The position numbers were made by a program, and so were the translations under genes. A DNA stretch of 63,516 nucleotides, taken from the NCBI GenBank assembly GCA_964387775.1, contig CAYLZO010000003.1, positions 1 to 63,516 of the forward strand, given 5' to 3'. A model generated the notes under the pieces. That model was not told the DNA's origin. It searched no databases and saw nothing but the letters and a program-made list of their open reading frames with translations. This DNA is from CAYLZO01 sp964387775. Its GTDB lineage: Bacteria; Chloroflexota; Anaerolineae; JAAYZQ01. Shown here one piece after another: positions 41,967-51,158 of the stretch (its first letter is position 1; each line of letters begins with the position of its first letter).

Positions 41967-43487
41967 TCACCGGCTCCACGAGATCACGCGCTCGCTGGCA
42001 AACTCGTAGCGGATGCCCAGGGGGTCCAGGTTCGCGCCGAACATGGGCCGCTGGCCCGTGCCGTCGGCGTTCATGACGTAAAGGCGCCACGGGCCGTCGC
42101 GGTTCGAGAGGAAGGCGATCCGGGCGCCGTCGGGCGACCAGGCCGGGGCGACGTTGCTGGGCGGCGCCTCCAGGTCCGGGTCGCTCCAGGTCAGCCGCCG
42201 GCGTCCCGAGCCATCGGCGTTCATGACGAAAATCTCCCAGCGATTGTGCACGCGGCCCATGTAGGCGATCCGCTGCCCATCGGGCGAAAAGGTGGGCGAA
42301 TTGTCCCAAGCGCTGCCACCGGCGAAGCGGCCCGTCTCTATCTCGTCCTGGGGTCCCCAGAGGTCCGTCTTAGGAAAATCAATCCAGGCCAGCCCCCGGC
42401 CGCCGGCGTAGACGATGCGCTCGCCGCCGGGGCTCCACGTGGGCGCGTGGACGGCCTGGTCGTCGAGGGGCAGGTTGAGCAGCCGGCCGGTGTCCAGGTC
42501 GGCGACCCAGATCTGGCCGAAGGAAAAGGGCGGGATGGTGAAGCAGAAGCCAAAGAAGCAGAGCTCCATCGGCTCGCCGGAGCTGTAGTTGATGGTGAGG
42601 GCGACCTGCCGCCCACCCGGCGCCCAGGCCGGCTCCTTCAGGCGAATGCCATCCACCAGGCGTTCTTCGCCGCTGCCGTCCGGGGCGATGACGTACAGGC
42701 CCCAGGGATGGCGCCAGCGGGTAAAGGCGATCGCGCTCCGATCCGGCGCCCAAGCGGGGTCGAGGCCGTCGGTCAGCCGCCGCAGCCCCGAGCCATCGGC
42801 GTTGATGAGATAGATGTTGCCCCCACTGCTGGCCTGGAAGACGAGTCGGCCGTCGAGTGGGGCGCGCTGTTGCTGCCGGCTGGCGCTGGCGGGCCTGGGC
42901 GTCGGCGTGGGCGCCAGTGTCTGGACGCTGGATAGGGAGATGCGATCGATCAGCCACAGGCCCCGCTCGGGGGTGAGGACCAGTGTCATCGTCTGCGTAG
43001 CGGGCGCGTCCTCGCCGATCCCGGCCCAGCGGAGCAGCGTCCGCGCCTCGTAGCTGGTGGCCGTTGCGTGGCGGAATTCCAGCAGGGTGGCATCGACCAG
43101 GGCGGGAGCGGCGGCGACAAAGTCGGAAAGGAGCTGGCCGGCCTCGCCCTGCTGGGCTTCGTCGGTCAGGTAGAGGCGAAAGGCACTTTCCACCTCGCCC
43201 CGGGCCAGGCGGTTCAGGAAATCCCACGCCGTGCGTTCGGCCAGGAGGTCGTCCACTTTGGAAAGGGGCTCAGGATCGGGGTCCACCACCGGGGCCGGCG
43301 TGGCCGTGGGCGGCTGCTCGACAGGCAGAGCCGTCGCAGTCGCCGGCGGCTGGGTAGCTCGGGGCCGGGGCGTCGCCGTCGCCGCCAGCGGGATCGCTGT
43401 GGCCGTCGGCTCCAGTGAGGTCGGCCCGCACGCGGCCAGGGACAGGACCAGTCCGAAAAGGATGAGCAGGACAAGACGTATTCGCAT
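41967..43487 (-). CDS. TolB-like beta-propeller lipoprotein
   Basis: 506 residues from ATG 43487. The lipobox LSLAAC gives lipidated C20. A Thr/Pro linker (22-75) leads to an alpha/beta domain (about 78-215) resembling NTF2-like domains, then a TolB-type propeller (230-506) with blades such as NIYLINADGSGLRRLTDG, APTWSPGGERIVYAGG and IFVMNADGSGRRRLTW. It is the last gene of the MacAB-type operon, 16 bp after the permease, and may be an accessory receptor for the exporter or its cargo. Its partner is not known. Confidence 0.8.
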   Translation of the reverse strand: MRIRLVLLILFGLVLSLAACGPTSLEPTATAIPLAATATPRPRATQPPATATALPVEQPPTATPAPVVDPDPEPLSKVDDLLAERTAWDFLNRLARGEVESAFRLYLTDEAQQGEAGQLLSDFVAAAPALVDATLLEFRHATATSYEARTLLRWAGIGEDAPATQTMTLVLTPERGLWLIDRISLSSVQTLAPTPTPRPASASRQQQRAPLDGRLVFQASSGGNIYLINADGSGLRRLTDGLDPAWAPDRSAIAFTRWRHPWGLYVIAPDGSGEERLVDGIRLKEPAWAPGGRQVALTINYSSGEPMELCFFGFCFTIPPFSFGQIWVADLDTGRLLNLPLDDQAVHAPTWSPGGERIVYAGGRGLAWIDFPKTDLWGPQDEIETGRFAGGSAWDNSPTFSPDGQRIAYMGRVHNRWEIFVMNADGSGRRRLTWSDPDLEAPPSNVAPAWSPDGARIAFLSNRDGPWRLYVMNADGTGQRPMFGANLDPLGIRYEFASERVISWSR

Positions 43488-43503
43488 GGGACCTTCCAAG
43501 GGG

Positions 43504-44739
43504 CTATTCATAGCGCAGCGCGTCGATGGGGTTGAGCCTCGCGGCGCGGAAGGCGGGATAGATGCCAAAGAGCAGCCCCACGGCGGCCGAGACGCCTGTG
43601 GAGAGCAAAATCACGTCGGGCGTGACGACCGTCGTGAGCTGCTCGGCCAGGCCGGCCACCACCTGCGAGCCCGTGATGCCCAGGGCGATGCCGATGCCGC
43701 CGCCGATGAGCGAAAGCACCACCGCCTCCACCAGGAACTGGACGAGGATGTCGCGCCGCTTGGCGCCGACGGCCTTGCGGATGCCGATCTCGCGGGTCCG
43801 CTCGGTGACCGACACGAGCATGATGTTCATGATGCCGATGCCGCCCACGACCAGCGAGATGGCGGCGATGGCCCCCAGAAAGAGGGTCAGCACGCCGGTG
43901 ATGTCGCCAAAGATCGAGATGATGTCCGTCTGCTTGATGATGGAAAAATCGTCGTCGTCGCGGAAGGCGATGTCGTGGCGCTGGCGCAATAGCTCGGTGA
44001 TCTGCTCCGAGGCCCGGTCCATGAGCGCTTCGTCGGCGACCTGGACATAGATGGTGGACAGGAGGGGTTCGCCCTGGCGGCTGCGCCAGTTGGGAAAGAG
44101 CCGGGCGTGGGCCGTGGTCAGCGGCACGTAAATGGTATTGTCCACGCCGCCGAACGACGAGCCCCCCGACTCTTCCAGGACGCCGATGACGCGAAAGGGA
44201 ACGCGGTTGATCTTGATTGTCTGCCCGATGGCATAGACGCCTTCCTCAAAGAGGTTCTCGTAGGCCTTGCTGCCCAGGACGGCCACCCGCGAGCGGGCGC
44301 TGACGTCGGCGTCGGAGACAAAGCTCCCAAAGGCGATTTCTTTTTTCCGAAGGATGGAGAATTCGGGTGTGACGCCCGAGATGTCGGTGCGGATGTCGCG
44401 CCGGCCGTTGACCACGTCGGCCCGGCCGGCCACCTCGGGGGCGACGCCCACCGCGTCGGGCACCCGAAAGGGGTCGGCGATGGCCCGGTAGTCGCTCATG
44501 GTCATCTCGGGGCGGCGGGTGCTCGACGTGCCTTCCAGCGAGCCGGGAAAGACAAAAAGCAGGTTGGAGCCGATCTCCTGGAACGACTCCTGGACCAGTT
44601 GCTCCACGCCCTTGCCCACCGACATGAGGGTGATGACCGCCCCCACGCCGATGATGATGCCCAGCATGGTCAGGATAGCGCGCAGTTTGTTCGACAGCAG
44701 CGCCCGTAGTGCAATTCGGATGCTCTCAGCAAAAGTCAT
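43504..44739 (-). CDS. MacB/FtsX-type ABC transporter permease
   Basis: 411 residues with the MacB layout: N-terminal helix (KLRAILTMLGIIIGVGAVI), a large periplasm-facing MacB_PCD domain (about 50-270), and a three-helix FtsX block at the end containing VTERTREIGIRKAVGA, the ATPase-contact motif. Such permeases work as mechanotransmitters for export or for lipoprotein release rather than as channels. The ATPase and membrane-fusion protein genes lie just upstream in the same operon. Confidence 0.92.
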   Translation of the reverse strand: MTFAESIRIALRALLSNKLRAILTMLGIIIGVGAVITLMSVGKGVEQLVQESFQEIGSNLLFVFPGSLEGTSSTRRPEMTMSDYRAIADPFRVPDAVGVAPEVAGRADVVNGRRDIRTDISGVTPEFSILRKKEIAFGSFVSDADVSARSRVAVLGSKAYENLFEEGVYAIGQTIKINRVPFRVIGVLEESGGSSFGGVDNTIYVPLTTAHARLFPNWRSRQGEPLLSTIYVQVADEALMDRASEQITELLRQRHDIAFRDDDDFSIIKQTDIISIFGDITGVLTLFLGAIAAISLVVGGIGIMNIMLVSVTERTREIGIRKAVGAKRRDILVQFLVEAVVLSLIGGGIGIALGITGSQVVAGLAEQLTTVVTPDVILLSTGVSAAVGLLFGIYPAFRAARLNPIDALRYE

Positions 44740-44755
44740 CTGATTTCCAATGGAT

Positions 44756-44790
44756 AGTGGGTAGCTTACAGCAACTACAAGCTACCCACT
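44756..44790. repeat. AGTGGGTAGCTT inverted repeat
   Basis: A perfect 12-bp inverted repeat (44756-44767 and 44779-44790) fills the gap between the ATPase and permease genes. It resembles other intergenic palindromes in this window and may modulate expression within the operon. Confidence 0.5.
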
Positions 44791-44795
44791 ACGAT

Positions 44796-45488
44796 CTACA
44801 ATCTTTTGTCGTCCTCAATCAGTCCATCCCGAAGATAAACGATCCGCCGCGTCTGCTCGGCGATCTCGGGATCGTGGGTCACAAAAACAACGGTGATGTC
44901 CCGCTCCTCGTTCAGCCGGTAAAAGATGTCCATGATCTCTTCGCCCGACGTCGTGTCCAGGTTGCCCGTCGGCTCGTCGGCCAGGATGATGGACGGCTCG
45001 CTGACCAGGGCGCGGGCGATGGCCACCCGCTGCTGCTGGCCGCCCGACAGTTCGTTGGGCCGGTGGCCCATGCGGTCGCCCAGTCCCACTGCTTCGAGAG
45101 CCGCCTTGGAGCGCTCGCGCCGCTCTCGGGCGCCAACCCCGGCGTAGATGAGCGGCAGCGTCACGTTTTGGAAAGCCGTCGTCCGGGATAGGAGGTTAAA
45201 GGTTTGGAAGACGAACCCGATCATGCGGTTGCGGATCTCGGCCAAGGCGTTGTCGTCGAGCTTTCCCACGTCCGTGCCGTCGAGCCAGTAGCGGCCCGAG
45301 GTCGGCTGGTCGAGGCAGCCGACGACGTTCATCAGCGTCGACTTGCCCGAGCCCGACGGCCCCATGATGGACAGGAACTCGCCTTCCGAGACCTGGAGGG
45401 ACACGCCGCGCAGGGCGTGCACCTCGACGTCGCCCATCTGGTAGACTTTGGTGATGTCCTCGATGCGGATCAACCCGTTCTTGGTCAT
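44796..45488 (-). CDS. MacB/LolD-type ABC transporter ATPase
   Basis: 230 residues from ATG 45488, with AAAGGACC upstream; an ATG 21 bp earlier lacks a site. Walker A GPSGSGKS, Q-loop FVFQTFNLL, signature LSGGQQQRVA, Walker B IILADEPTGNLD and H-loop VTHD are intact. FQTFNLLSRTTAFQNV is typical of the LolD/MacB group. It powers the FtsX-type permease encoded next. Confidence 0.95.
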   Translation of the reverse strand: MTKNGLIRIEDITKVYQMGDVEVHALRGVSLQVSEGEFLSIMGPSGSGKSTLMNVVGCLDQPTSGRYWLDGTDVGKLDDNALAEIRNRMIGFVFQTFNLLSRTTAFQNVTLPLIYAGVGARERRERSKAALEAVGLGDRMGHRPNELSGGQQQRVAIARALVSEPSIILADEPTGNLDTTSGEEIMDIFYRLNEERDITVVFVTHDPEIAEQTRRIVYLRDGLIEDDKRL

Positions 45489-45515
45489 TGGTCCTTTGCC
45501 ACTGGTCATGGATCG

Positions 45516-46937
45516 TTACCGCGGCGGCCCCATCATCTCTCGGAGCTGGTCGATGCTCGACTCCTGGACCAGGACGACGACGTCGCCTTCCTCCAGCCCG
45601 GCCAGCACCTCGCTGTGCGTTTCGTCTCGCAGGCCGAGCTGGATCTCGACGGGCTGGACCTCGTTGCCAACGGCCACGTCCACAAAGGCGCGCCCCGTGC
45701 TGCGGTCGATGCTGATGAAGCGGTTGGGCACGAGCAGCACGTCTTCGCGCCGCTCGGTGACAATGTCCACGTTGGTCGTCATGCCCACGCGCAGCCGCGC
45801 GTCGGTCGGATCGAGCTGGACCGTCACCTTGTAGGTCACGATGCCCGCCTCGAACTGGGCGGTCTCGGCGATCTGGGACACCCGGCCGGTGAGCATCTCG
45901 TCCGGCAGCGCGTCGAGGGTCATCGTCACCGGCTGGCCGACGGCCACGCGGCCGATATCGATCTCGTCCACGCTAATGTCCACGTGGTGCTCGGACAGGT
46001 CGGTCAGGATAAAGGCCGGCTGCCCGCCACTCAACTCCCCCGCTTTGACGCCCACCAGCGTGATCGTCCCGTCGTGGGGCGCGCTGAGGGTCGTGCCCTC
46101 CAGTTGGCTCTGAGCCTGCTCCAAGGAGAGTTGGGCCTGGTCGGCCGCGATCTGGGCCTGCTCGACCCCCAGTTGGGCCACGAGCAGGTCCTCCTCCGAC
46201 GCGCCCTCTTGCAGCCGGGCCAGATTCGCCTCGGCCTGGACGATGGCCGACTGGGCCGAGGCCAGCTCGGCCTCGGAGGGCTCGCGCGTGGTCAGTTCGA
46301 AATTGGCCTTGGCGACCTCGTAAGCGATGCTCGCCTGCTGGAGTTGCAGGGCCTGGGGCAGCATGGCCACGTCGGGCCGGTCGGCCACCTGGTCGTAGGC
46401 CCGCTGCGCCTGTTCGAGGCTCGCTTCGGCCTGATCCAGGTTGGCCCGCGCCACCCGGATCTCCTCCGGGGTGGGGCCGGACACCAGCCGGCGGTAGGAG
46501 GTCCGCGCGCTGTCGACGGCGGCCTCGGCGGCGGCGATCTCGTACTCGGCGGGCTGGCGCAGGGCGCGCAGCAACTGGGCCTGGGCCGAGGCGAGGCCGA
46601 CCTGGGCCTGCCCGGCCGCCAACTCGGCCTGGGCGATGGAATACTCGATGTCCGTCGTCTCCAGCCGGGCCAGGATCGCGTCCTCGCGCACGAACTGTCC
46701 CTCTTGGACCAGCACCTCGGCCACGCGGCCCGGCGTCTTGAAACTCAGGGTCATTTGCTCTTCGGGCAGAATGGTACCTGTGGCGTTGACCAGGGCCAAC
46801 AGGCTGCCCCGCTCCACGACGACTTTTTCCCGGGGTGCCTGGGTATCCTCGGGCTGGGGGGCAAAGGTCTGATAGGCCCAGATCCCGGCCGTTGCGAGGA
46901 CGGCCAGGACGATGAGCGTGATCAGCGTTCTTCTCAT
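45516..46937 (-). CDS. HlyD/MacA-type membrane-fusion protein
   Basis: 473 residues from ATG 46937, 8 nt after AGGAG; the ATG six bases upstream is too close. One N-terminal membrane anchor (LITLIVLAVLATAGIW) is followed by a biotinyl-lipoyl-like half (GRVAEVLVQEGQFVREDAIL), a long helical hairpin (about 95-290), the second lipoyl half (APHDGTITLVGVKAGEL), and beta-barrel and membrane-proximal domains. It links the ABC permease to the exterior. The hairpin is long for a monoderm MacA-like protein, about 190 residues. Confidence 0.92.
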   Translation of the reverse strand: MRRTLITLIVLAVLATAGIWAYQTFAPQPEDTQAPREKVVVERGSLLALVNATGTILPEEQMTLSFKTPGRVAEVLVQEGQFVREDAILARLETTDIEYSIAQAELAAGQAQVGLASAQAQLLRALRQPAEYEIAAAEAAVDSARTSYRRLVSGPTPEEIRVARANLDQAEASLEQAQRAYDQVADRPDVAMLPQALQLQQASIAYEVAKANFELTTREPSEAELASAQSAIVQAEANLARLQEGASEEDLLVAQLGVEQAQIAADQAQLSLEQAQSQLEGTTLSAPHDGTITLVGVKAGELSGGQPAFILTDLSEHHVDISVDEIDIGRVAVGQPVTMTLDALPDEMLTGRVSQIAETAQFEAGIVTYKVTVQLDPTDARLRVGMTTNVDIVTERREDVLLVPNRFISIDRSTGRAFVDVAVGNEVQPVEIQLGLRDETHSEVLAGLEEGDVVVLVQESSIDQLREMMGPPR

Positions 46938-47063
46938 GTACATTTCTCCTGCGTCATCTACATCGAAGGGGAATCATCTGTCAGCAAAAACTTGCGTCAC
47001 AGCCCCTCTACGTTAAAAGCAGGCCCCGGTTGCGATGACCGGCGCCAGCCTCCCATGCTCAGA

Positions 47064-47092
47064 ATAGTAACATAAGCGTCATCCCTTGTCAA
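47064..47092 (-). promoter_or_regulatory. Predicted promoter of the MacAB-type operon
   Basis: Minus strand perfect TTGACA (47087-47092), 17-bp spacer, TACTAT (47064-47069); leader about 120 nt. I see no operator-like dyad and nothing else recognisable in the 240-bp divergent gap. Confidence 0.65.
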
Positions 47093-47177
47093 AAAAAGTG
47101 GATTTGCTCACTCTGAATTGGAACTCGTGGGGCCTCTGCGTCGTCTATTAGGCGTAGACTTGAGAGAAGGAGAAATC

Positions 47178-48791
47178 GTGACCGTTTGTCGAAGGCAATC
47201 GAATCATTCCACGCGCCCCTCGTGGGATGACGGCAGGGGGGCGTTCTATCAGCCGGACGAGCCGCCGGCCCGCAGCAGGGCGGGCTACGCCGTGGCTTTC
47301 CTGCTGCTGCTGGCCGTCGTCGTGCTCTGCGGCGCGGGTTTCCTGATCGCGCGCCTCATCCTGCCCGATTCGTCCCCCATCGCCCTGCCCACCTTCTCGC
47401 CGTGGACGGCCACGGTGGCGCCGGGCAGCACCGACCTGCCGACCGTAGCCCTGGGCACGGCGGCGCCGGGCGATGCCTCGGTGAGTATCAACCCCGAGCA
47501 GGGTTACATCAACACCCTGGTGACGGTGATGGGCCAGGAATGGTGGCCGGGCGAGCCGGTGTTTATTTTCCTCCGCTCGCCAGCGGAGGGGGACGGCCGG
47601 GGCTATTCCTACGCCGCCGCCGTGGCCGACGACCAGGGCAACATGCGTACCGCCTTCACCTTTCCCAACGAGGTGCGCTGGATGGACCAGGAATGGGCCG
47701 AGGTCATCGCCCGGGGCAACCGCTCGGGCATGGAGGCCACCACCCGGTTCACCTTGATCGCGCCGACGCCCACCGACACCCTGCCGCCGCCCACGCCGCG
47801 CCCCACCCAGGCTGCCACCGACACGCCGCCACCGACCGACACCCCTCTCCCGACGGCCACACCGACGCCGGACGTCGTCATCACCGAGTGGCGGGGCGAG
47901 TACTTTGCCGGGCCGACGCCCGCCGGTGAGCCGGCCCTGGTCCGCAACGAGGTTTTCGTCGATTTTGACTGGGGCCAGGGCGCCCCGGCCGAGACGCTGC
48001 CTGCGGACCATTTCTCGGCCCGTTGGACTCGGCGGCTCCACTTCCGCGAGGGCGTCTATCTCTTTACGGCTGCCGCCGACGATGGCGTACGAGTCTGGGT
48101 CGATGGCCGGTTGGTGCTGGACGAGTGGCACGACGGCCCGCTGACGCCCTACAGCGTCGAGCTGGCTTTGTCGGAGGGCGACCATACCCTGCAAGTCGAA
48201 TACTACGAGAGCCTGGGCGCTGCCGCCATCCAATTCTCCTGGGAGCGCTACGAGGAGCCGACAGCCACGCCCTCGCCTTCGGCCACGCCGACGCTCACCC
48301 CCTCGCCGACGGCTACGCCCTCACCCTCTGCCACAGTCCCACCTTCGGCCACGCCGACGCCTGCCTGGACCCCGACCCCGCAGCCGACGCTGCCCGAGAC
48401 GTGGCAGGCCGAGTACTATGACAACCCGGCCCTTCGCGGAGCGCCGGTTTTGACCCGGCAAGACGCCGGGGTGAATTTCAACTGGGGCATGGGCTCGCCC
48501 GGCCCCGAGGTCCCGGCCGACGGCTTCTCGGCGCGCTGGACCCGCGAGATCTGGACCTCGACCGGCAGCTATCGTTTCGCCTTGCAGGCCGACGATGGTG
48601 TGCGTTTCTGGATCGACGGCATTCTCCTCGTGGACGAATGGCACCTGACCACGGGCGAGGTCTACGAAATCGAGATCGACCTGCCCGAGGGCGTCCACCG
48701 CCTCAAGATCGAGTATTACGACGAGATCCTCCTGGCCGCGATCCACTATTCGATGCAACAGCTATCGAATTCTTCCTTCCCGCGGCCATAG
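47178..48791 (+). CDS. Membrane-anchored protein with two PA14 domains
   Basis: 537 residues from GTG 47178 (GAGAAGGAG upstream). A cytoplasmic stub (1-35) precedes one membrane segment (about 37-60). Outside: an Ig-like domain (about 95-195, starts SVSINPEQGYINTLVTVMG), a Thr/Pro linker, a PA14 domain (about 240-355: FSARWTRRLHFREGVYLF, ADDGVRVWVDG), a second linker, and a second PA14 domain (about 410-530: FSARWTREIWTS, ADDGVRFWIDG). PA14 domains bind glycans. The two copies align closely, implying duplication. Confidence 0.85.
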   Translation: MTVCRRQSNHSTRPSWDDGRGAFYQPDEPPARSRAGYAVAFLLLLAVVVLCGAGFLIARLILPDSSPIALPTFSPWTATVAPGSTDLPTVALGTAAPGDASVSINPEQGYINTLVTVMGQEWWPGEPVFIFLRSPAEGDGRGYSYAAAVADDQGNMRTAFTFPNEVRWMDQEWAEVIARGNRSGMEATTRFTLIAPTPTDTLPPPTPRPTQAATDTPPPTDTPLPTATPTPDVVITEWRGEYFAGPTPAGEPALVRNEVFVDFDWGQGAPAETLPADHFSARWTRRLHFREGVYLFTAAADDGVRVWVDGRLVLDEWHDGPLTPYSVELALSEGDHTLQVEYYESLGAAAIQFSWERYEEPTATPSPSATPTLTPSPTATPSPSATVPPSATPTPAWTPTPQPTLPETWQAEYYDNPALRGAPVLTRQDAGVNFNWGMGSPGPEVPADGFSARWTREIWTSTGSYRFALQADDGVRFWIDGILLVDEWHLTTGEVYEIEIDLPEGVHRLKIEYYDEILLAAIHYSMQQLSNSSFPRP

Positions 48792-48816
48792 GCCCTGCGT
48801 TCGAGGCTGGGTATTT

Positions 48817-48845
48817 TTGGCAAGGGACCCAAGCCGTGCTATAAT
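48817..48845 (+). promoter_or_regulatory. Predicted promoter of the acylphosphatase gene, apparently leaderless
   Basis: TTGGCA (48817-48822), 17-bp spacer, perfect TATAAT (48840-48845). The ATG at 48853 begins 7 bp after the -10 box. Confidence 0.65.
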
Positions 48846-48852
48846 CGGGACC

Positions 48853-49155
48853 ATGAGTGACCAACAGCAAGGAAAAGACAAAACAGCGCGGTTGGAGGCG
48901 ACCCTCCACGGCCGCGTGCAGGGCGTCAGCTTTCGCTACTACACCCGCAAGCAGGCCAACGAATTGGGGCTGACCGGCTACGTGCAGAACATGCCCGATG
49001 GCACCGTGGGCGTGGTTGCCGAGGGCCCGCGCCCCGATCTGGACGAGCTGCTTTCCTTTTTGCGCGTCGGACCTCGGGCCGCCCACGTGACCGACGTGGA
49101 CGTCCAGTGGCCGGCGCCCACGGGCGAGTTCGACCGATTTACGGTGCGTTACTAG
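48853..49155 (+). CDS. Acylphosphatase
   Basis: 100 residues with a short charged N-terminal extension before the acylphosphatase fold. The signature GRVQGVSFRYYTR supplies the catalytic Arg and the anion-binding loop, and GLTGYVQNMPDGTVGVVAEG carries the catalytic Asn. It hydrolyses acyl phosphates in the cytoplasm. No ribosome-binding site precedes the ATG; the promoter position implies a leaderless message. The FecR-domain gene starts immediately after its stop codon. Confidence 0.92.
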   Translation: MSDQQQGKDKTARLEATLHGRVQGVSFRYYTRKQANELGLTGYVQNMPDGTVGVVAEGPRPDLDELLSFLRVGPRAAHVTDVDVQWPAPTGEFDRFTVRY

Positions 49156-50370
49156 ATGAAACGCAAACCGGAGCGGGTGGCCTGGACCGTCCTCTCGCTG
49201 GCTTTTGTGGTCTTTTGTGCCCTGGCCGCCGGCATTCCCTTGAGCGGACGGGCCTACGTCCTGAATGCCACCGAAGCCCAGGATGCCCAGATGCAGGTCA
49301 TCGAGGGCACGGTGCTCGTGCGCAAGCCCAATGGCGCGGAGCCCATCGGCGTCACCCAGTCGGCGTCCTTGTCGCCGGGCGCCGAGGTCATCACCGACGA
49401 TACGTCGTGGGCCACGTTGGACCTCTTTGACCGCAGCCACGTCATCCTCTATAGCGATACGAACGTCGAATTGCAGCAATCCCACCTCCGCCGCTTCGAC
49501 CTGAGCGACCGCCCCAACCAGATCACGCTGAATGTGACCGGCGGCCTGGTGCGGGTCGGCGTCGCCCTGCCCCGCGAGCGGGCGACCGATTTCCACGTCG
49601 TGACGCCCCACACCGTCGTCTCCCTGGAAGAGGGCAGCTATCGCATCCTGGTCAACAACCAGGGCACCGAGGTGACCGTGGCCCGGGGGCGGGCCATCGT
49701 GGGGCGAGGCACTGAACGGCTGGCCGTATCCCAGGGAGAACGCACGCTGACCGGGCTCGACGGCTTGCCGTCGGAGGCCATGCCCGCCGCCCAGAACCTC
49801 GTCGAAAACGGCGACTTTCAGGAGCCGCTGGGCACAGCCTGGCTGACCAGGACCGTGGTGCTCAGCCCCTCCGTCACCCCACCCCAGGCCGAGATCGTCG
49901 AAGAGGGCGGGCGTCGAGCCGTGCGCCTCTTCCGCCGTGAGGAGGATCAGGGCAATCACACCGAGATCGCCATCGAACAGCGGCTCGACAGGGACGTGCG
50001 CGACTTTGTACGGCTCGGGATCTCGCTGGACGTGCGCCTCGACTTTCAGAGCCTGTCCGGCGGGGGGCTGCTGAGCTCCGAGTTCCCCATCATCGTCCGC
50101 CTGGACTACAAGGACCGCTGGGGCAGCGACAAATTCTGGACCCACGGCTTTTACTACCAGAACCAGGCCGGCTATCCCGTCGCGCCGGACCCCTGGGGGC
50201 AGCCCAGCGGCGAGCAGATCGCCCGGGGGGTGTGGTATCCCTACGAATCGGGCAATTTGCTAGACCTGCTGGGGGATAACAAGCCGGCGCACATCACCGG
50301 GCTGACCATCTATGCCTCGGGCTGGAACTATGACGGCCTGGTCTCCGAGGTGCAGCTCGTCGTCGAGTAA
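49156..50370 (+). CDS. Membrane-anchored FecR-domain protein
   Basis: 404 residues. One N-terminal hydrophobic anchor (about 9-32) leads to a FecR-like domain (about 40-195): MQVIEGTVLVRKP, ASLSPGAEVITDDTSWATLD and VVTPHTVVSLEEGSYRILV. After it lies a jelly-roll-like domain (about 215-400) beginning NLVENGDFQEPLG, similar to carbohydrate-binding modules. FecR domains in this setting are usually extracytoplasmic and of unknown role rather than sigma regulators; no ECF sigma gene is nearby. The ATG directly abuts the acylphosphatase stop (TAGATG), so translation is coupled. Confidence 0.8.
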   Translation: MKRKPERVAWTVLSLAFVVFCALAAGIPLSGRAYVLNATEAQDAQMQVIEGTVLVRKPNGAEPIGVTQSASLSPGAEVITDDTSWATLDLFDRSHVILYSDTNVELQQSHLRRFDLSDRPNQITLNVTGGLVRVGVALPRERATDFHVVTPHTVVSLEEGSYRILVNNQGTEVTVARGRAIVGRGTERLAVSQGERTLTGLDGLPSEAMPAAQNLVENGDFQEPLGTAWLTRTVVLSPSVTPPQAEIVEEGGRRAVRLFRREEDQGNHTEIAIEQRLDRDVRDFVRLGISLDVRLDFQSLSGGGLLSSEFPIIVRLDYKDRWGSDKFWTHGFYYQNQAGYPVAPDPWGQPSGEQIARGVWYPYESGNLLDLLGDNKPAHITGLTIYASGWNYDGLVSEVQLVVE

Positions 50371-50390
50371 GGGCGAGGCATCCCAGAGAA

Positions 50391-50421
50391 CCGGTTTGTG
50401 AGCGGAAGGCTCACGAACCGG
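50391..50421. terminator. Hairpin between convergent genes
   Basis: CCGGTTTGTGAGC (50391-50403) pairs with GCTCACGAACCGG (50409-50421), 13 bp with one G-U. It overlaps the last codons of the DUF4416 gene on the minus strand and follows the FecR gene on the plus strand. Confidence 0.6.
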
Positions 50422-50986
50422 ACGAAATCATTGCTGTGCATCCGTTTTGTTGGGAATGCCTCGCCTCTCGCAGTTGAGCCTTGTAGCGCTCGCGGATCTC
50501 GCCGAACATCTGGCAATAGCGCTCGCTGCCATAGTCGGGATAGGTCCAGGGCCAGGGGCGGTAGCGGCCCTGTTGGAAGGTCAGCGTCACCTCGCCGTAG
50601 ACGCCCTGGGCCAGGTAGAGGCGGTGGCCGTGGTTCTTGGTCGAGGCCAGCACCAGCTTGACCAACGAGACGTAGCCGGGGTCCACGTTCACGCGACGCT
50701 TCCCTTCGGCGGCCAGCGACCTTTCCAGTTCGTTGGCCTGGCACTTGATGCCCGGTAGATCGCCCGGGCTCACCAGGCGCTCAAAGGTCACGATCTGGCG
50801 CTGGAGCCCCGGCCCGAACTCGGGCGCGTAATAGTCGGTGTGGTCGAAGGGCAGCAGTTCGCTCTCAAAGTCGATAGGGCCAAAGAGGCGCGCCAGCGTG
50901 GCCCTGACCGGGGGCAGCAGGTCGAGGTGCCCCGTCAGCAGGCTGGCGATGAGTTTGACCGGCTGTGGTTCGCGTGCGGTTCCCAT
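50411..50986 (-). CDS. DUF4416 family protein
   Basis: 191 residues. KLIASLLTGHLDLLPPVRATL, in part, LPFDHTDYYAPEFGPGLQRQ and KRRVNVDPGYVSLVKLVLAST (both in part) are the conserved blocks of DUF4416, a family of unknown function. PWPWTYPDYGS near the end is also conserved. The last six residues (MISSGS) are encoded by terminator-like DNA, so the C-terminus may be longer than usual. It stands alone on the minus strand. Confidence 0.85.
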   Translation of the reverse strand: MGTAREPQPVKLIASLLTGHLDLLPPVRATLARLFGPIDFESELLPFDHTDYYAPEFGPGLQRQIVTFERLVSPGDLPGIKCQANELERSLAAEGKRRVNVDPGYVSLVKLVLASTKNHGHRLYLAQGVYGEVTLTFQQGRYRPWPWTYPDYGSERYCQMFGEIRERYKAQLREARHSQQNGCTAMISSGS

Positions 50987-51075
50987 GGCTCCACTCCTTT
51001 CCAGCGCATGATACCCGCAAGGCCCCGTTCTGTCAAACTCTGATTCGAGACCTTTAGAACGATGGGCTCAAAGTC

Positions 51076-51104
51076 TTGACAATAAGGGTGAATTGGGGTA
51101 CGAT
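51076..51104 (+). promoter_or_regulatory. Predicted promoter of the L,D-transpeptidase gene
   Basis: Perfect TTGACA (51076-51081), 17-bp spacer, TACGAT (51099-51104); leader about 48 nt. Confidence 0.65.
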
Positions 51105-51158
51105 ATCTTTACCAGCCAGTTTGGCTGGACACGCTTCCACATAGAGGGAGATTCGGCC

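Noticed and set aside
49156..50370. FecR-domain protein as part of an ECF sigma/anti-sigma system
   Set aside because: No sigma factor or TonB receptor gene lies nearby, and the FecR domain is outside the membrane next to a CBM-like domain.
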